DNA from: Actinoplanes ianthinogenes
Lineage (GTDB): Bacteria > Actinomycetota > Actinomycetes > Mycobacteriales > Micromonosporaceae
DNA: 64,000 nt
Reading direction: 5' to 3'
Assembly (NCBI RefSeq): GCF_018324205.1
Contig: NZ_AP023356.1
Span: forward strand, 7,880,501-7,944,500
The notes beneath the pieces were generated by a model, which had not been told where the DNA came from, made no database searches, and saw only the letters and a program-made list of their open reading frames with translations. Each line of letters starts with the position of its first letter. Position 1 is the stretch's first letter. The position numbers and the translations under genes were made by a program. Below, in pieces: positions 1 through 7,634 of the stretch.

Positions 1-1
1 C

Positions 2-1039
2 TCCAGCAACCTGCTGTCCTGGTACTACGCCTGGGGCGGCGCCTACGACACGTCGGCCGGCTGGGCCTGGCGGATCGGTTCCAGCACCAGCCACTTCGGC
101 TACCAGAACCCGATGGCGGCGTACGCGCTGTCCAGCACCACGGCGCTGACCCCGAAGTCGGCCACCGGCAAGGCCGACTGGCAGGCCAGCCTGAGCCGGC
201 AGCTGGAGTTCTACCAGTGGCTGCAGTCCAGCGAGGGCGCCATCGCCGGTGGCGCGACGAACAGCTGGGACGGCAGCTACTCGGCGCCGCCGGCCGGCAC
301 GCCGACCTTCTACGGGATGTCGTACATCGAGGCCCCGGTCTACGCCGACCCGCCGTCCAACCAGTGGTTCGGGATGCAGACCTGGTCGCTGGAGCGGCTC
401 GCCGAGTACTACTACGCGACCGGTGACACCAAGGCCAAGACCGTCCTGGACAAGTGGGTGCCCTGGGCGCTGGCGAACTCCACCATCACCGCCACCAGCT
501 TCGAGATCCCGTCCGACCTGGCCTGGTCCGGCGCGCCGGCCACCTGGAACGCCGCCAGCCCGGCGGCCAACACCAACCTGCACGTCACGGTGAAGAGCAA
601 GGGCACCGACCTGGGCGTGGCGGGCTCGTACGCCAAGCTGCTGACCTACTACGCCGCCAAGTCGGGCAACGCGGCCGCCAAGACGGCGGCCAAGAACCTG
701 CTCTCCGCCATCTGGACGCACAAGGACGCGAAGGGTGTCTCGGTCACCGAGACGCGCGCCGACTACAACCGGATGGACGACACCTACAACGCCACCACCG
801 GCCAGGGGATCTACATCCCGAACGGCTGGAGCGGCAAGATGCCGAACGGTGACGTGATCAAGCCCGGGGTGTCGTTCCTCGACATCCGCTCCTTCTACAA
901 GAACGACCCGGACTTCCCGAAGGTCCAGGCGTACCTGAACGGCGGAGCCGCACCCACCTTCAACTACCACCGGTTCTGGGCCCAGGTCGACGTCGCCACC
1001 GGCTACGCCGACTTCGCCCGACTGTTCCCGGAGGGGTGA
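2..1039 (+). CDS. GH48 cellobiohydrolase, C-terminal part (5' end outside window)
   Basis: The open frame runs in from the window edge; the visible 345 residues are the C-terminal half of a glycoside hydrolase family 48 catalytic domain. These secreted processive enzymes release cellobiose from reducing ends of cellulose chains. Recognisable family segments are the WYYAWGG and HFGYQNPMAAYALS stretches near the start, the SYIEAPVYADPPSNQWFGMQ block, the RMDDTYNATTGQGIYIPNGW block, and the closing YHRFWAQVDVATGYADF segment. The protein ends at the catalytic domain, so any CBM2 would be N-terminal and out of view. The stop lies 4 nt before the LPMO gene, whose ribosome binding site (ggagggg) is inside this reading frame, so the two are almost certainly one transcript pairing a cellobiohydrolase with an oxidative cellulase. 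An internal ATG at 113 is not the start. Confidence 0.93.
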   Translation, partial: SSNLLSWYYAWGGAYDTSAGWAWRIGSSTSHFGYQNPMAAYALSSTTALTPKSATGKADWQASLSRQLEFYQWLQSSEGAIAGGATNSWDGSYSAPPAGTPTFYGMSYIEAPVYADPPSNQWFGMQTWSLERLAEYYYATGDTKAKTVLDKWVPWALANSTITATSFEIPSDLAWSGAPATWNAASPAANTNLHVTVKSKGTDLGVAGSYAKLLTYYAAKSGNAAAKTAAKNLLSAIWTHKDAKGVSVTETRADYNRMDDTYNATTGQGIYIPNGWSGKMPNGDVIKPGVSFLDIRSFYKNDPDFPKVQAYLNGGAAPTFNYHRFWAQVDVATGYADFARLFPEG

Positions 1040-1043
1040 TCGC

Positions 1044-2132
1044 ATGAAATTCGCCCGTCTGGCCGTGGCGGCGCTCGTCGCCGCCGCGGCCGGGGCCCTG
1101 GTCCTCCCGGCTGCGGCCGAGGCGCACGGGGCCATCCAAGTACCCGGTAGCCGGACCTGGTTCTGCTACCAGGACGGTCGCAACCCGACCACCGGCGCGA
1201 TCGAGCCGAAGAACGCGGCCTGCGCCGCGGCGGTCGCGCAGAGCGGTGTCACGTCGCTGTACAACTGGTTCGCCGTGCTCCGCTCGGACGGGGCGGGCCG
1301 GGTCAACGGCTTCATCCCGGACGGTCAGCTGTGCAGCGGCGGGACCGGCGGCCCGTACAACTTCACCGGGTTCAACCTGGCCCGGACCGACTGGCCGGCC
1401 ACCCACCTGACGGCCGGCGCGACGATGGAGTTCCAGTACAACGACTGGGCCAAGCACCCGGGCACCTTCTCGCTCTACATCACCAAGGACGGTTACGACC
1501 CGACCAAGCCGCTCGCCTGGGGTGACCTGGAGCCGACGCCGTTCGACCAGGTGACCAACCCGCCGGCGAACGGCGGGCCGGGCACCGACGACGGGCACTA
1601 CTACTGGACCGGGAAACTGCCGTCGAACAAGACCGGCAAGCATCTGATCTACTCGGTCTGGTCCCGCTCGGACAGCACGGAGACCTTCTACGGCTGTTCC
1701 GACGTGGTGTTCGACGGCGGGCACGGTGAGGTGACCGGGATCGGCACCACGCCGAGCACCTCGCCCAGCCCGTCCTCGCCCAGTCCGTCGGCGCCGAGCC
1801 CGTCGGCCTCGACGCCGGGCAGCGGCACCGGTGGCGGCTGCACCGCGATGTACAACGTCGTCTCCTCCTGGAGCGGCGGCTTCCAGGGCCAGGTGATGGT
1901 CCACGCCGGCACCACCGCGGTGAACGGCTGGAAGGTCGGCTGGACCTGGCCGGGCAGCCAGACCCTGGCATCGGTGTGGAGCGGTAAGGCCACCGCGAGC
2001 GGCTCACTGGTCACGGTGAGCAACGAGACCTGGAACGGTACGATCGCCGCCGGCGACTACACCACGTTCGGGTTCCTCGGCTCCGGCACCGCGCCCGCGA
2101 CGGTGCAGAACCTGTCCTGCACGACCGGGTGA
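1044..2132 (+). CDS. AA10 lytic polysaccharide monooxygenase with C-terminal CBM2
   Basis: Secreted copper enzyme (362 aa) that oxidatively cleaves crystalline cellulose or chitin. The Sec signal peptide (1-27) ends in AEA, leaving His28 as the mature N-terminus, which is the first ligand of the histidine brace; His138 (in AKHPGTF) is the probable second. The AA10 domain covers about 28-232, followed by a Pro/Ser linker (PSTSPSPSSPSPS-type, about 235-265) and a CBM2 domain (about 268-362) with the two terminal cysteines. It starts 4 nt after the GH48 stop, so translation is coupled and the two enzymes are presumably co-secreted. AA10-CBM2 architecture next to GH48 favours cellulose as substrate; chitin activity cannot be excluded from sequence alone. 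Confidence 0.95.
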   Translation: MKFARLAVAALVAAAAGALVLPAAAEAHGAIQVPGSRTWFCYQDGRNPTTGAIEPKNAACAAAVAQSGVTSLYNWFAVLRSDGAGRVNGFIPDGQLCSGGTGGPYNFTGFNLARTDWPATHLTAGATMEFQYNDWAKHPGTFSLYITKDGYDPTKPLAWGDLEPTPFDQVTNPPANGGPGTDDGHYYWTGKLPSNKTGKHLIYSVWSRSDSTETFYGCSDVVFDGGHGEVTGIGTTPSTSPSPSSPSPSAPSPSASTPGSGTGGGCTAMYNVVSSWSGGFQGQVMVHAGTTAVNGWKVGWTWPGSQTLASVWSGKATASGSLVTVSNETWNGTIAAGDYTTFGFLGSGTAPATVQNLSCTTG

Positions 2133-2138
2133 TGCGAC

Positions 2139-2173
2139 GATCCGGGGGGTGACGTCGCGTCACCTCCCGGATC
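2139..2173. terminator. 16-bp hairpin after the LPMO gene
   Basis: Arms 2139-2154 and 2158-2173 pair over 16 bp with one G-T wobble and a 3-nt loop. There is no T-tract, as is common for actinobacterial terminators. It ends 6 nt before the first possible start of the SGNH gene, so that start would have no free ribosome binding site. Confidence 0.7.
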
Positions 2174-2179
2174 GGATTC

Positions 2180-3541
2180 GTGACGGCCGACTTGACGGGG
2201 CTTGCCCCCGTTTCCTACGTTGCGCGTATCTTGCGAAAAGATTTTCTCCCCAGCCTGGGGCGCGCCACCACCCGGCGCGCCCTGCTCTTCGGCGGCGCCG
2301 CGTCGGCCGCGCTGATCGCCACCCCGGGCATCGCCGGCCCGCTCCGGCCGGCCCGCGCCCAGCAACGCTGGACCGGCACGTGGAGCACCGGGACCACGGC
2401 CACGCCGAGCCGGGAACCGCTGCTGCCGGCCGACCGGACCGTCCGCCAGGTGGTGCACCTGAGCCTGGGTGGCACCCAGCCCCGCCTCACCCTGTCCAAC
2501 GAGTTCGGCACCACCCCGGTACGCCTCGGCGAGATCTGGACCGGGCTGCGCGCCGGCGGCCCGGACAGCACCGCGATGCGCCCGGCCACGATCCGCCGGG
2601 TCACCTTCGACGGCCGCGCCGACGCCCTGCTCCCGGCCGGCGGCACCCTGCACAGCGACCCGGTCCCGGACCTCACCCTGCCGCCCGGCGCCGACCTGGT
2701 GATCAGCTACCACCTGCCCGACCGGACCCGGATCGGCACCGTCGGCACCCACGCCTACCAGCGCAACCGGATCGTGCCGGGCAACGCGGCCGCCGCGCCC
2801 GACCCGTCCGGCGGCGTGGTCGACACCCGGTACCTGCTGCTCGGCGGGGTCAGCGTGCGCACCGCCGGGCCGAGCGCCGCGGTCGTCGCGTTCGGCGACT
2901 CGATCACCTGCGGCGCGGTCACCACGCTCGGCGCCAACCGTCGCTGGCCGGACCGGCTGGCCGCCCGGATCCGCGCGGCCGGCCTGCCGCTCGGCGTGCT
3001 GAACACCGGCATCAACGCCAACCGGCTGCTGGCCGGCCCGGACATCCCGGCCCCGCCCGGCGGGGGCGGCTCCGGCGCGGGCGGGACGACCGGCGCGCTC
3101 GCCAACGTCAGCATCGGCGCGGCCGGGCTGCGCCGGCTCGGCCGGGACGCGCTGGACCAGCCCGGCGCCCGGTACCTGATCACCCTGATCGGGATCAACG
3201 ACATCGGGCACGGCACCCCGGCGCCGCCGCTGATCGCCGGGCACCTGGAGCTGATCTCCCGGGCCCGGCAGGCCGGGTTCACCGTGCTCGGCGGCACCCT
3301 GCTGCCGATCGGCGGCAGCGGCCACGATGCCCCGGCGCACCGGATCGCCCGGAGCACGCTCAACGAGTGGATCCGGGACAGCGGCGAGTACGACGCGGTG
3401 ATCGACTTCGACGCCGCGGTCCGCGACGGCGGCTCCCCGGAACGGCTGTGGCGCGGTTACGACAGCGGCGACCACCTGCACCCGAACGACGCCGGGATGC
3501 TGGCCCTGGCCTCGGCGGTCCCGCTGGCGCTGCTCCGCTGA
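2180..3541 (+). CDS. Exported SGNH/GDSL-family hydrolase (Tat signal)
   Basis: A 453-aa esterase/lipase-type SGNH hydrolase. A twin-arginine motif (TTRRALLFGG) followed by a hydrophobic stretch and ARAQ marks a Tat signal. Residues about 55-225 form a beta-rich N-terminal domain; the SGNH core follows with block I (AFGDSIT, Ser241), the NTGINANR block, the GINDIGHG block and the D431-H-L-H434 catalytic pair. The family removes acyl groups from sugars or lipids; the substrate is not readable. The longest frame starts at GTG 2180, but a strong hairpin and a promoter-like sequence make a start nearer the Tat motif (TTG 2231) plausible. It follows cellulase genes, which fits a role in polysaccharide deacetylation, but this is inference. 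Confidence 0.85.
   Translation: MTADLTGLAPVSYVARILRKDFLPSLGRATTRRALLFGGAASAALIATPGIAGPLRPARAQQRWTGTWSTGTTATPSREPLLPADRTVRQVVHLSLGGTQPRLTLSNEFGTTPVRLGEIWTGLRAGGPDSTAMRPATIRRVTFDGRADALLPAGGTLHSDPVPDLTLPPGADLVISYHLPDRTRIGTVGTHAYQRNRIVPGNAAAAPDPSGGVVDTRYLLLGGVSVRTAGPSAAVVAFGDSITCGAVTTLGANRRWPDRLAARIRAAGLPLGVLNTGINANRLLAGPDIPAPPGGGGSGAGGTTGALANVSIGAAGLRRLGRDALDQPGARYLITLIGINDIGHGTPAPPLIAGHLELISRARQAGFTVLGGTLLPIGGSGHDAPAHRIARSTLNEWIRDSGEYDAVIDFDAAVRDGGSPERLWRGYDSGDHLHPNDAGMLALASAVPLALLR
2192..2222 (+). promoter_or_regulatory. Possible promoter inside the annotated 5' end of the SGNH gene
   Basis: TTGACG (2192-2197) and TACGTT (2217-2222) are separated by 19 nt and resemble -35 and -10 boxes. They lie just after the hairpin at 2139-2173 and inside the longest reading of the SGNH hydrolase gene. 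If real, the hydrolase has its own promoter and starts downstream, for example at TTG 2231. Confidence 0.35.
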
Positions 3542-3667
3542 CCGGCGGGACCGCCCACGGCCCCCCGTGGCCCGTGGACGCCGAACCATCCTGCCCAAGA
3601 TCGTTTGCAAAACCCTTGCACCTGGGGGATCGTTCTCCCCAACGGTAAGGAATCTTGGCGGGGGAAC

Positions 3668-5413
3668 ATGCGGTGGCGGCTGCTGGGACCGGTTCGCCTG
3701 GTCACCGACGAGGGCGTCGAGGTCGACCCGGGCACCGGCAAACAGCTCTGTCTGCTCGCCGCGCTGCTGCTCACCCCCGGCCAGGTGGTCCCGGCCGGGG
3801 TGCTGATCGACCGGGTGTGGGGTGGCACGCCGCCGCGCTCCGGGACGCCGCTGGCGCCGTACGCCACCCGCCTGCGCCGCGTCCTCGACCCGCTGATCGG
3901 CCCGGACACGCTGCGCTGGACCGCCGGCGGCTACCTGCTCGACGTCCCGCCCGAGCAGGTCGACCTCTACCGGGCCCGGCGCCTGATCCACCACGCCCGC
4001 TCCGCCGCCGGGGACGGTGACCACCAGCGGGCCGGTGAGCTGCTGATGCACGCCCTGGACGGCTGGGAGCCGGTCACCCTGGCCGGCGTTCCCGGCGCCT
4101 GGGCCGACCGGGTCCGGACCGGCCTGACCCGCGAGTTCCTGGACGCGCTCGCCCAGCTCGGCCGGGCCGGGCTCCAGGTCGGCCGGGCCGGCGAGGTGGC
4201 CGAGCGGCTCGCCCCGTTCGTCGCCGAGCACCCGACCGCCGAGGACCTGGCGGCGGTGCTGATGACCGCGCTCGCCGAGGCCGGCCGCCCGGCGCAGGCC
4301 CTGGAGGCGTTCGCCCGCACCCGCGGCGCCGTCGCCGACGAACTCGGCGCCGCACCCGGCCCGGAGCTCACCGAGCTGCACACCCGGATCCTGCGCGCCC
4401 CGGCCGGCGGGCGGGTCACCCCGGCCCAGCTGCCCGCCCCGGCACCCGGCTTCACCGGCCGGGCCGCCGAGCTGGCGACGCTGGACCAGCGGCAACGGCT
4501 CACCGTGGTCACCGGGCCGCCGGGTGTCGGCAAGTCCGCGCTCGCCGTGCACTGGGGCCATCGCGCCCGCTTCCCGGACGGGCAGCTCTACCTCGACCTG
4601 CGCGGCTTCGACCGGTGCGCCACCGCGATGGGCGCCGAGGAGGCGGCCGGCGACCTGATCGTCTCGCTCGACCCGGGCCGCCCGGTCCCGCCCGGCCCGG
4701 CCGCCCGCTCCGGTCTGCTGCGCAGCCTGCTCGCCGGCCGCCGGGCGCTGCTGCTGCTCGACAACGCCCGGGACGCCGAGCACGTCCGGCCGCTGCTGCC
4801 CGGCGCGCCCGGCCCCACCGTCGTGGTGACCAGCCGGGACCGGCTCACCGGCCTGATCGCCTCGCACGGCGCGACCCCGATCACCCTGGACGCGCTCGAC
4901 GACGCGCACGCCCGGCAGCTGCTCGCGAACCGGCTCGGTGACCGGCTCGCCGCCGAGCCCGCGGCCGGCGCGGCCCTGGCCGCGGCGACCGCCGGGCTGC
5001 CGCTGGCGCTGGTCACGGTGGCCGCCCGGGCGGCGCTGCGCCCCGGGCAGCCGCTCGCCGACCTGGCCGCCGAGCTGGCCGCGTCCCGCCTCGACGGGAT
5101 GCGCAGCCCGGACGCGGCCACCGACCCGCGGACCGTGTTCTCCTGGTCCTACCGGGCGCTCAGCTCCGGCGCGGCGCGGCTGTTCCGGCTGATCGGCGCG
5201 GTCACCGACCCCGACCTGGACCTGGCCGCGGCGTCCGCGCTGGCCGGCGAGGACGTCACGGCCGAACTGGCCGAGCTGATCGCGGCCAGCCTGCTCACCG
5301 AGCGCCGGACGGGCCGCTGGATGATGCACGAGCTGCTCCGGGCGTACGCGGAGAGCCTGCTCAGCCCGGCCGAACGCGACCCCGCGCTGACCAGGCTGGC
5401 CCTCAGGACGTGA
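3668..5413 (+). CDS. SARP/AfsR-type transcriptional regulator with NB-ARC ATPase
   Basis: A 581-aa transcriptional activator. Residues about 1-90 form an OmpR-type winged helix (MRWRLLGPVRL start, RVWGGTPP, YATRLRRVL), 95-240 the bacterial transcriptional activation domain, and 265-530 an NB-ARC/STAND ATPase with Walker A GPPGVGKS (Lys289) and Walker B LLLLDN. The protein ends shortly after the winged-helix part of the ATPase module and lacks the long TPR region of full-length AfsR. Start ATG 3668 is chosen because the regulator fold begins there and ggcgggg precedes it; the frame is open upstream to 3605. SARP proteins usually drive secondary metabolism or exported enzymes from nearby promoters; here its neighbours are polysaccharide-degrading enzymes. 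The gene overlaps the convergent YciO-like gene by 11 nt. Confidence 0.88.
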   Translation: MRWRLLGPVRLVTDEGVEVDPGTGKQLCLLAALLLTPGQVVPAGVLIDRVWGGTPPRSGTPLAPYATRLRRVLDPLIGPDTLRWTAGGYLLDVPPEQVDLYRARRLIHHARSAAGDGDHQRAGELLMHALDGWEPVTLAGVPGAWADRVRTGLTREFLDALAQLGRAGLQVGRAGEVAERLAPFVAEHPTAEDLAAVLMTALAEAGRPAQALEAFARTRGAVADELGAAPGPELTELHTRILRAPAGGRVTPAQLPAPAPGFTGRAAELATLDQRQRLTVVTGPPGVGKSALAVHWGHRARFPDGQLYLDLRGFDRCATAMGAEEAAGDLIVSLDPGRPVPPGPAARSGLLRSLLAGRRALLLLDNARDAEHVRPLLPGAPGPTVVVTSRDRLTGLIASHGATPITLDALDDAHARQLLANRLGDRLAAEPAAGAALAAATAGLPLALVTVAARAALRPGQPLADLAAELAASRLDGMRSPDAATDPRTVFSWSYRALSSGAARLFRLIGAVTDPDLDLAAASALAGEDVTAELAELIAASLLTERRTGRWMMHELLRAYAESLLSPAERDPALTRLALRT

Positions 5414-6026
5414 ACCGCGCCGGATCGCCGGCGCCGACCCGGAGCACCTCCGGCTCACCCTCGGACAGGTCGATCACCGTGGTCGGCTCGGTGCCGCACT
5501 CGCCGGAGTCGACCACCGCGTCGACCGCGTGGTCGAGCGCCTCCTTGATCTCCCAGCCCTGTGTCATCGGCTCCGGCTCGCCGGGCAGCAGCAGCGTGCT
5601 GGAGACCAGCGGCTCACCCAACTCGGCCAGGATCGCCTGGGCCGTGGTGTGCGCGGTGATCCGCACCCCGACGGTCTTCTTCTTCGGGTGCAGCAGCCGG
5701 CGCGGCACCTCCTTGGTGGCCGGCAGGATGAACGTGTACGGCCCCGGCGTGCTCGCCTTCACCGCCCGGAACAGCGCGTTGTTGATCTGCACGAACTGCC
5801 CGAGCTGCGCGAAGTCGTGACACATCAGCGTGAAGTGGTGCCGGTCGTCCAGGTGCCGGATCGCCCGGATCCGGTCCAGCCCGTCCTTGTTGCCCATCCG
5901 GCTCCCGAGCGCGAAGCACGAGTCGGTCGGATAGGCGATCAGTCCGTCCTCCCGGATCACCCCCACGATCTGCTGGATGCTGCGGGGTTGCGGATTGTCC
6001 GGGTGCACGTCGAAGTACTTCGCCAC
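5403..6026 (-). CDS. YciO/YrdC/Sua5-family L-threonylcarbamoyladenylate synthase-like protein
   Basis: A 207-aa YrdC-fold protein of the YciO type. The start GTG 6026 gives the classic N-terminus AKYFDVHPDNPQPRS, matching the FxxHPDNPQxR opening of YciO proteins, followed by the IAYPTDSCFALGSR motif. Members of the superfamily make threonylcarbamoyl-AMP for tRNA t6A modification; the YciO branch has weak or alternative activity, so t6A synthesis is not certain. There is no C-terminal Sua5 domain. Frames continue upstream antisense into the NUDIX gene but are not supported. Its 3' end overlaps the end of the SARP gene. Confidence 0.88.
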   Translation of the reverse strand: MAKYFDVHPDNPQPRSIQQIVGVIREDGLIAYPTDSCFALGSRMGNKDGLDRIRAIRHLDDRHHFTLMCHDFAQLGQFVQINNALFRAVKASTPGPYTFILPATKEVPRRLLHPKKKTVGVRITAHTTAQAILAELGEPLVSSTLLLPGEPEPMTQGWEIKEALDHAVDAVVDSGECGTEPTTVIDLSEGEPEVLRVGAGDPARFTS

Positions 6027-6058
6027 TCTCGGCAGCTTATGCCTGCCCGGCCGGACCG

Positions 6059-6064
6059 TAGGGT
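6059..6064 (+). promoter_or_regulatory. -10 box for a leaderless NUDIX transcript
   Basis: TAGGGT fits the actinobacterial TANNNT -10 consensus and ends 7 nt before ATG 6072, so transcription would begin at or next to the start codon. No ribosome binding site is seen between them. Confidence 0.5.
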
Positions 6065-6071
6065 CAGGGGC

Positions 6072-6530
6072 ATGGAGATCGTCCGCCGCCCCGCCGTCCG
6101 CATCGTCTGTTTCGACGCCGACGGCCGCGTCCTGCTGCTGAACTGGGAGGATCCCACCGACGGCCACCGCCTCTGGGAGCCGCCCGGCGGCGGCATCGAC
6201 CCGGGTGAGACGCCGCTCGAGGCCGCCCGCCGCGAGCTGACCGAGGAGACCGGCCTGGACCCGGAGGCGATCGACCCGGAGTTCGTCGTGGTCGAGCGGG
6301 AGTGCGTGTGGAAGGGCCGCCGCATGATCGGCCCCGAGCAGTTCTTCACCGCCCGCTTCGCCGAGCCCACCCCGGCGATCGGCCGCGACGGCCTGCTCCC
6401 CTACGAGCGGGCGGAGTTGGTCGGCGTCGCCTGGGTCCACCCGGACGACTTCGCCGGCCTGCCCGACGTCCTGGAGCCTCCGTCGCTGCCCGGGCTCTGC
6501 CGCGCTCTCGCGTACCGGAAACCGGTCTGA
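6072..6530 (+). CDS. NUDIX hydrolase
   Basis: A 152-aa NUDIX-fold pyrophosphohydrolase acting on nucleoside diphosphates linked to another group X. The complete Nudix box, GX5EX7REUXEEXGU, is at residues 40-62 with Glu46, Arg54, Glu55, Glu58 and Glu59 in place for metal binding. The length is that of a single-domain member with no extra targeting region, so the substrate is open. The start follows a good -10 box at leaderless distance. The last codons (RKPV and the stop) are themselves part of a 52-bp tandem repeat that continues downstream. Confidence 0.92.
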   Translation: MEIVRRPAVRIVCFDADGRVLLLNWEDPTDGHRLWEPPGGGIDPGETPLEAARRELTEETGLDPEAIDPEFVVVERECVWKGRRMIGPEQFFTARFAEPTPAIGRDGLLPYERAELVGVAWVHPDDFAGLPDVLEPPSLPGLCRALAYRKPV

Positions 6531-6667
6531 CCCGGGGCGGGCGGCGGACGCCGCGGCAGACGCGTACCGGAAACCGGTCTGACCGGAAGCGGGCGGCGGA
6601 CGCCGCGGCAGACGCGTACCGGAAACCGGTCTGACCGGGAGCGGGCGGCGGACGCCGCGGCAGACGC
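6511..6667. repeat. 52-bp tandem repeat, three copies
   Basis: Copies begin at 6511, 6563 and 6615 with period 52; a fourth starts at 6667 and diverges after a few bases. The first copy contains the last codons and stop of the NUDIX gene, so stop codon and context are reiterated twice. Each unit holds the small inverted repeat ACCGG-aaa-CCGGT plus a GC-rich inverted segment (gcggcggacgccgc). It lies between convergent genes and may act as a terminator array. Confidence 0.9.
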
Positions 6668-6675
6668 GTCCCCGC

Positions 6676-7566
6676 TCAGCCGGAGCGGGACTCCAGGGCG
6701 TGGATCACCGCGGCCATGTCCTGGTCCGCGTGTCCGCCGGCCGAGGTCTCCGCGTAAAGCTCCAGGCAGGTGTCAAGCAGCGGCGAGGAGATGCCGGCCG
6801 TCTCGGCGGCCTCGACGATCAGGTGGTTGTTGTAGAGCACGTCGCGGATCGAGGCCTGCACCGAGAAGTCGCGGTCGAGCAGCTTGCGCGCCTTCATCCG
6901 GGAGACCGGGCTGGCCATCGGGCCGGCGTCCAGCGCGGCCAGCAGGGTGCCCCGGTCCAGGTGGTGGCGGTCGGCGAAGTGGAACGACTCGGCCAGCCCG
7001 GTCACCATGCTGATCAGGAAGGTGTTGACGGACAGCTTCATCAGCAGGCCGTTGGGCACCGGGCCGCACCGGACGGTCTCCCGGCACATCGGCGCCAGCA
7101 GCGGCGCGACCCGGTCGACGTCCTGATCGGTTCCGGCCAGCATGGCGACCAGCTGGGCGGTCTCGGCGGGCACCCGGGACCCGGACACCGGAGCCTCGAC
7201 GTAGTGGCCGCCGGCGTCCCGGACCTGCTCCTCCAGCCCGCGGGACCAGGCCGGCGCGGTGGTGCCCATGTGCACCAGGGTGCGCCCGGCGACCATCGGC
7301 GCGAAGCCGGGCGCGTCGCGGTCCAGCACCCGGTCGGCGACCTGGTCGTCGGCCAGCATCATCAGCACCACGTCGGCGCCCGCGAACACGTCGGCGGCCT
7401 CGGCCGCGACGGCGGCCCCGGCCGCCCGCAACGCCTCGGCGGCCGCCGGCGAGCGATTCCAGACCAGCAGGTCTGTCCCGGCCCGGGCCAGGTTGAGCGC
7501 CATCGGCCGGCCCATCACGCCCAGCCCGAGAAATCCCACCGTCACCCAGCTCACGCTAGTGGTCAC
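6676..7566 (-). CDS. NAD(P)-dependent beta-hydroxyacid dehydrogenase (3-hydroxyisobutyrate dehydrogenase family)
   Basis: Up to 296 aa. The N-terminal Rossmann fold has GLGVMGRPMA near residue 14; the substrate signature EAPVSGSR is near 124-131, and the catalytic lysine is Lys177 in NGLLMKLSVN. The all-helical C-terminal domain follows. Family members oxidise 3-hydroxyisobutyrate, tartronate semialdehyde or succinic-semialdehyde relatives. Several GTG codons (7566, 7554, 7545) could start it; the last ones place the Rossmann glycines at the usual distance from the N-terminus. It is divergent from a succinate-semialdehyde-type dehydrogenase, so both may process a hydroxyacid/semialdehyde pair. 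Confidence 0.88.
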   Translation of the reverse strand: MTTSVSWVTVGFLGLGVMGRPMALNLARAGTDLLVWNRSPAAAEALRAAGAAVAAEAADVFAGADVVLMMLADDQVADRVLDRDAPGFAPMVAGRTLVHMGTTAPAWSRGLEEQVRDAGGHYVEAPVSGSRVPAETAQLVAMLAGTDQDVDRVAPLLAPMCRETVRCGPVPNGLLMKLSVNTFLISMVTGLAESFHFADRHHLDRGTLLAALDAGPMASPVSRMKARKLLDRDFSVQASIRDVLYNNHLIVEAAETAGISSPLLDTCLELYAETSAGGHADQDMAAVIHALESRSG

Positions 7567-7634
7567 CGAGGGTGCGCGAGGGGTCCAATCGGGGAAGCGT
7601 GGCGGCTCGTCCGGATCCGGAGAATGCTGTGCCC

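Noticed and set aside
2057..5458. 1133-aa minus-strand open frame
   Set aside because: It is antisense to the SGNH and SARP genes, very rich in Gly/Arg/Ala/Pro, with no domain; a GC-bias shadow.
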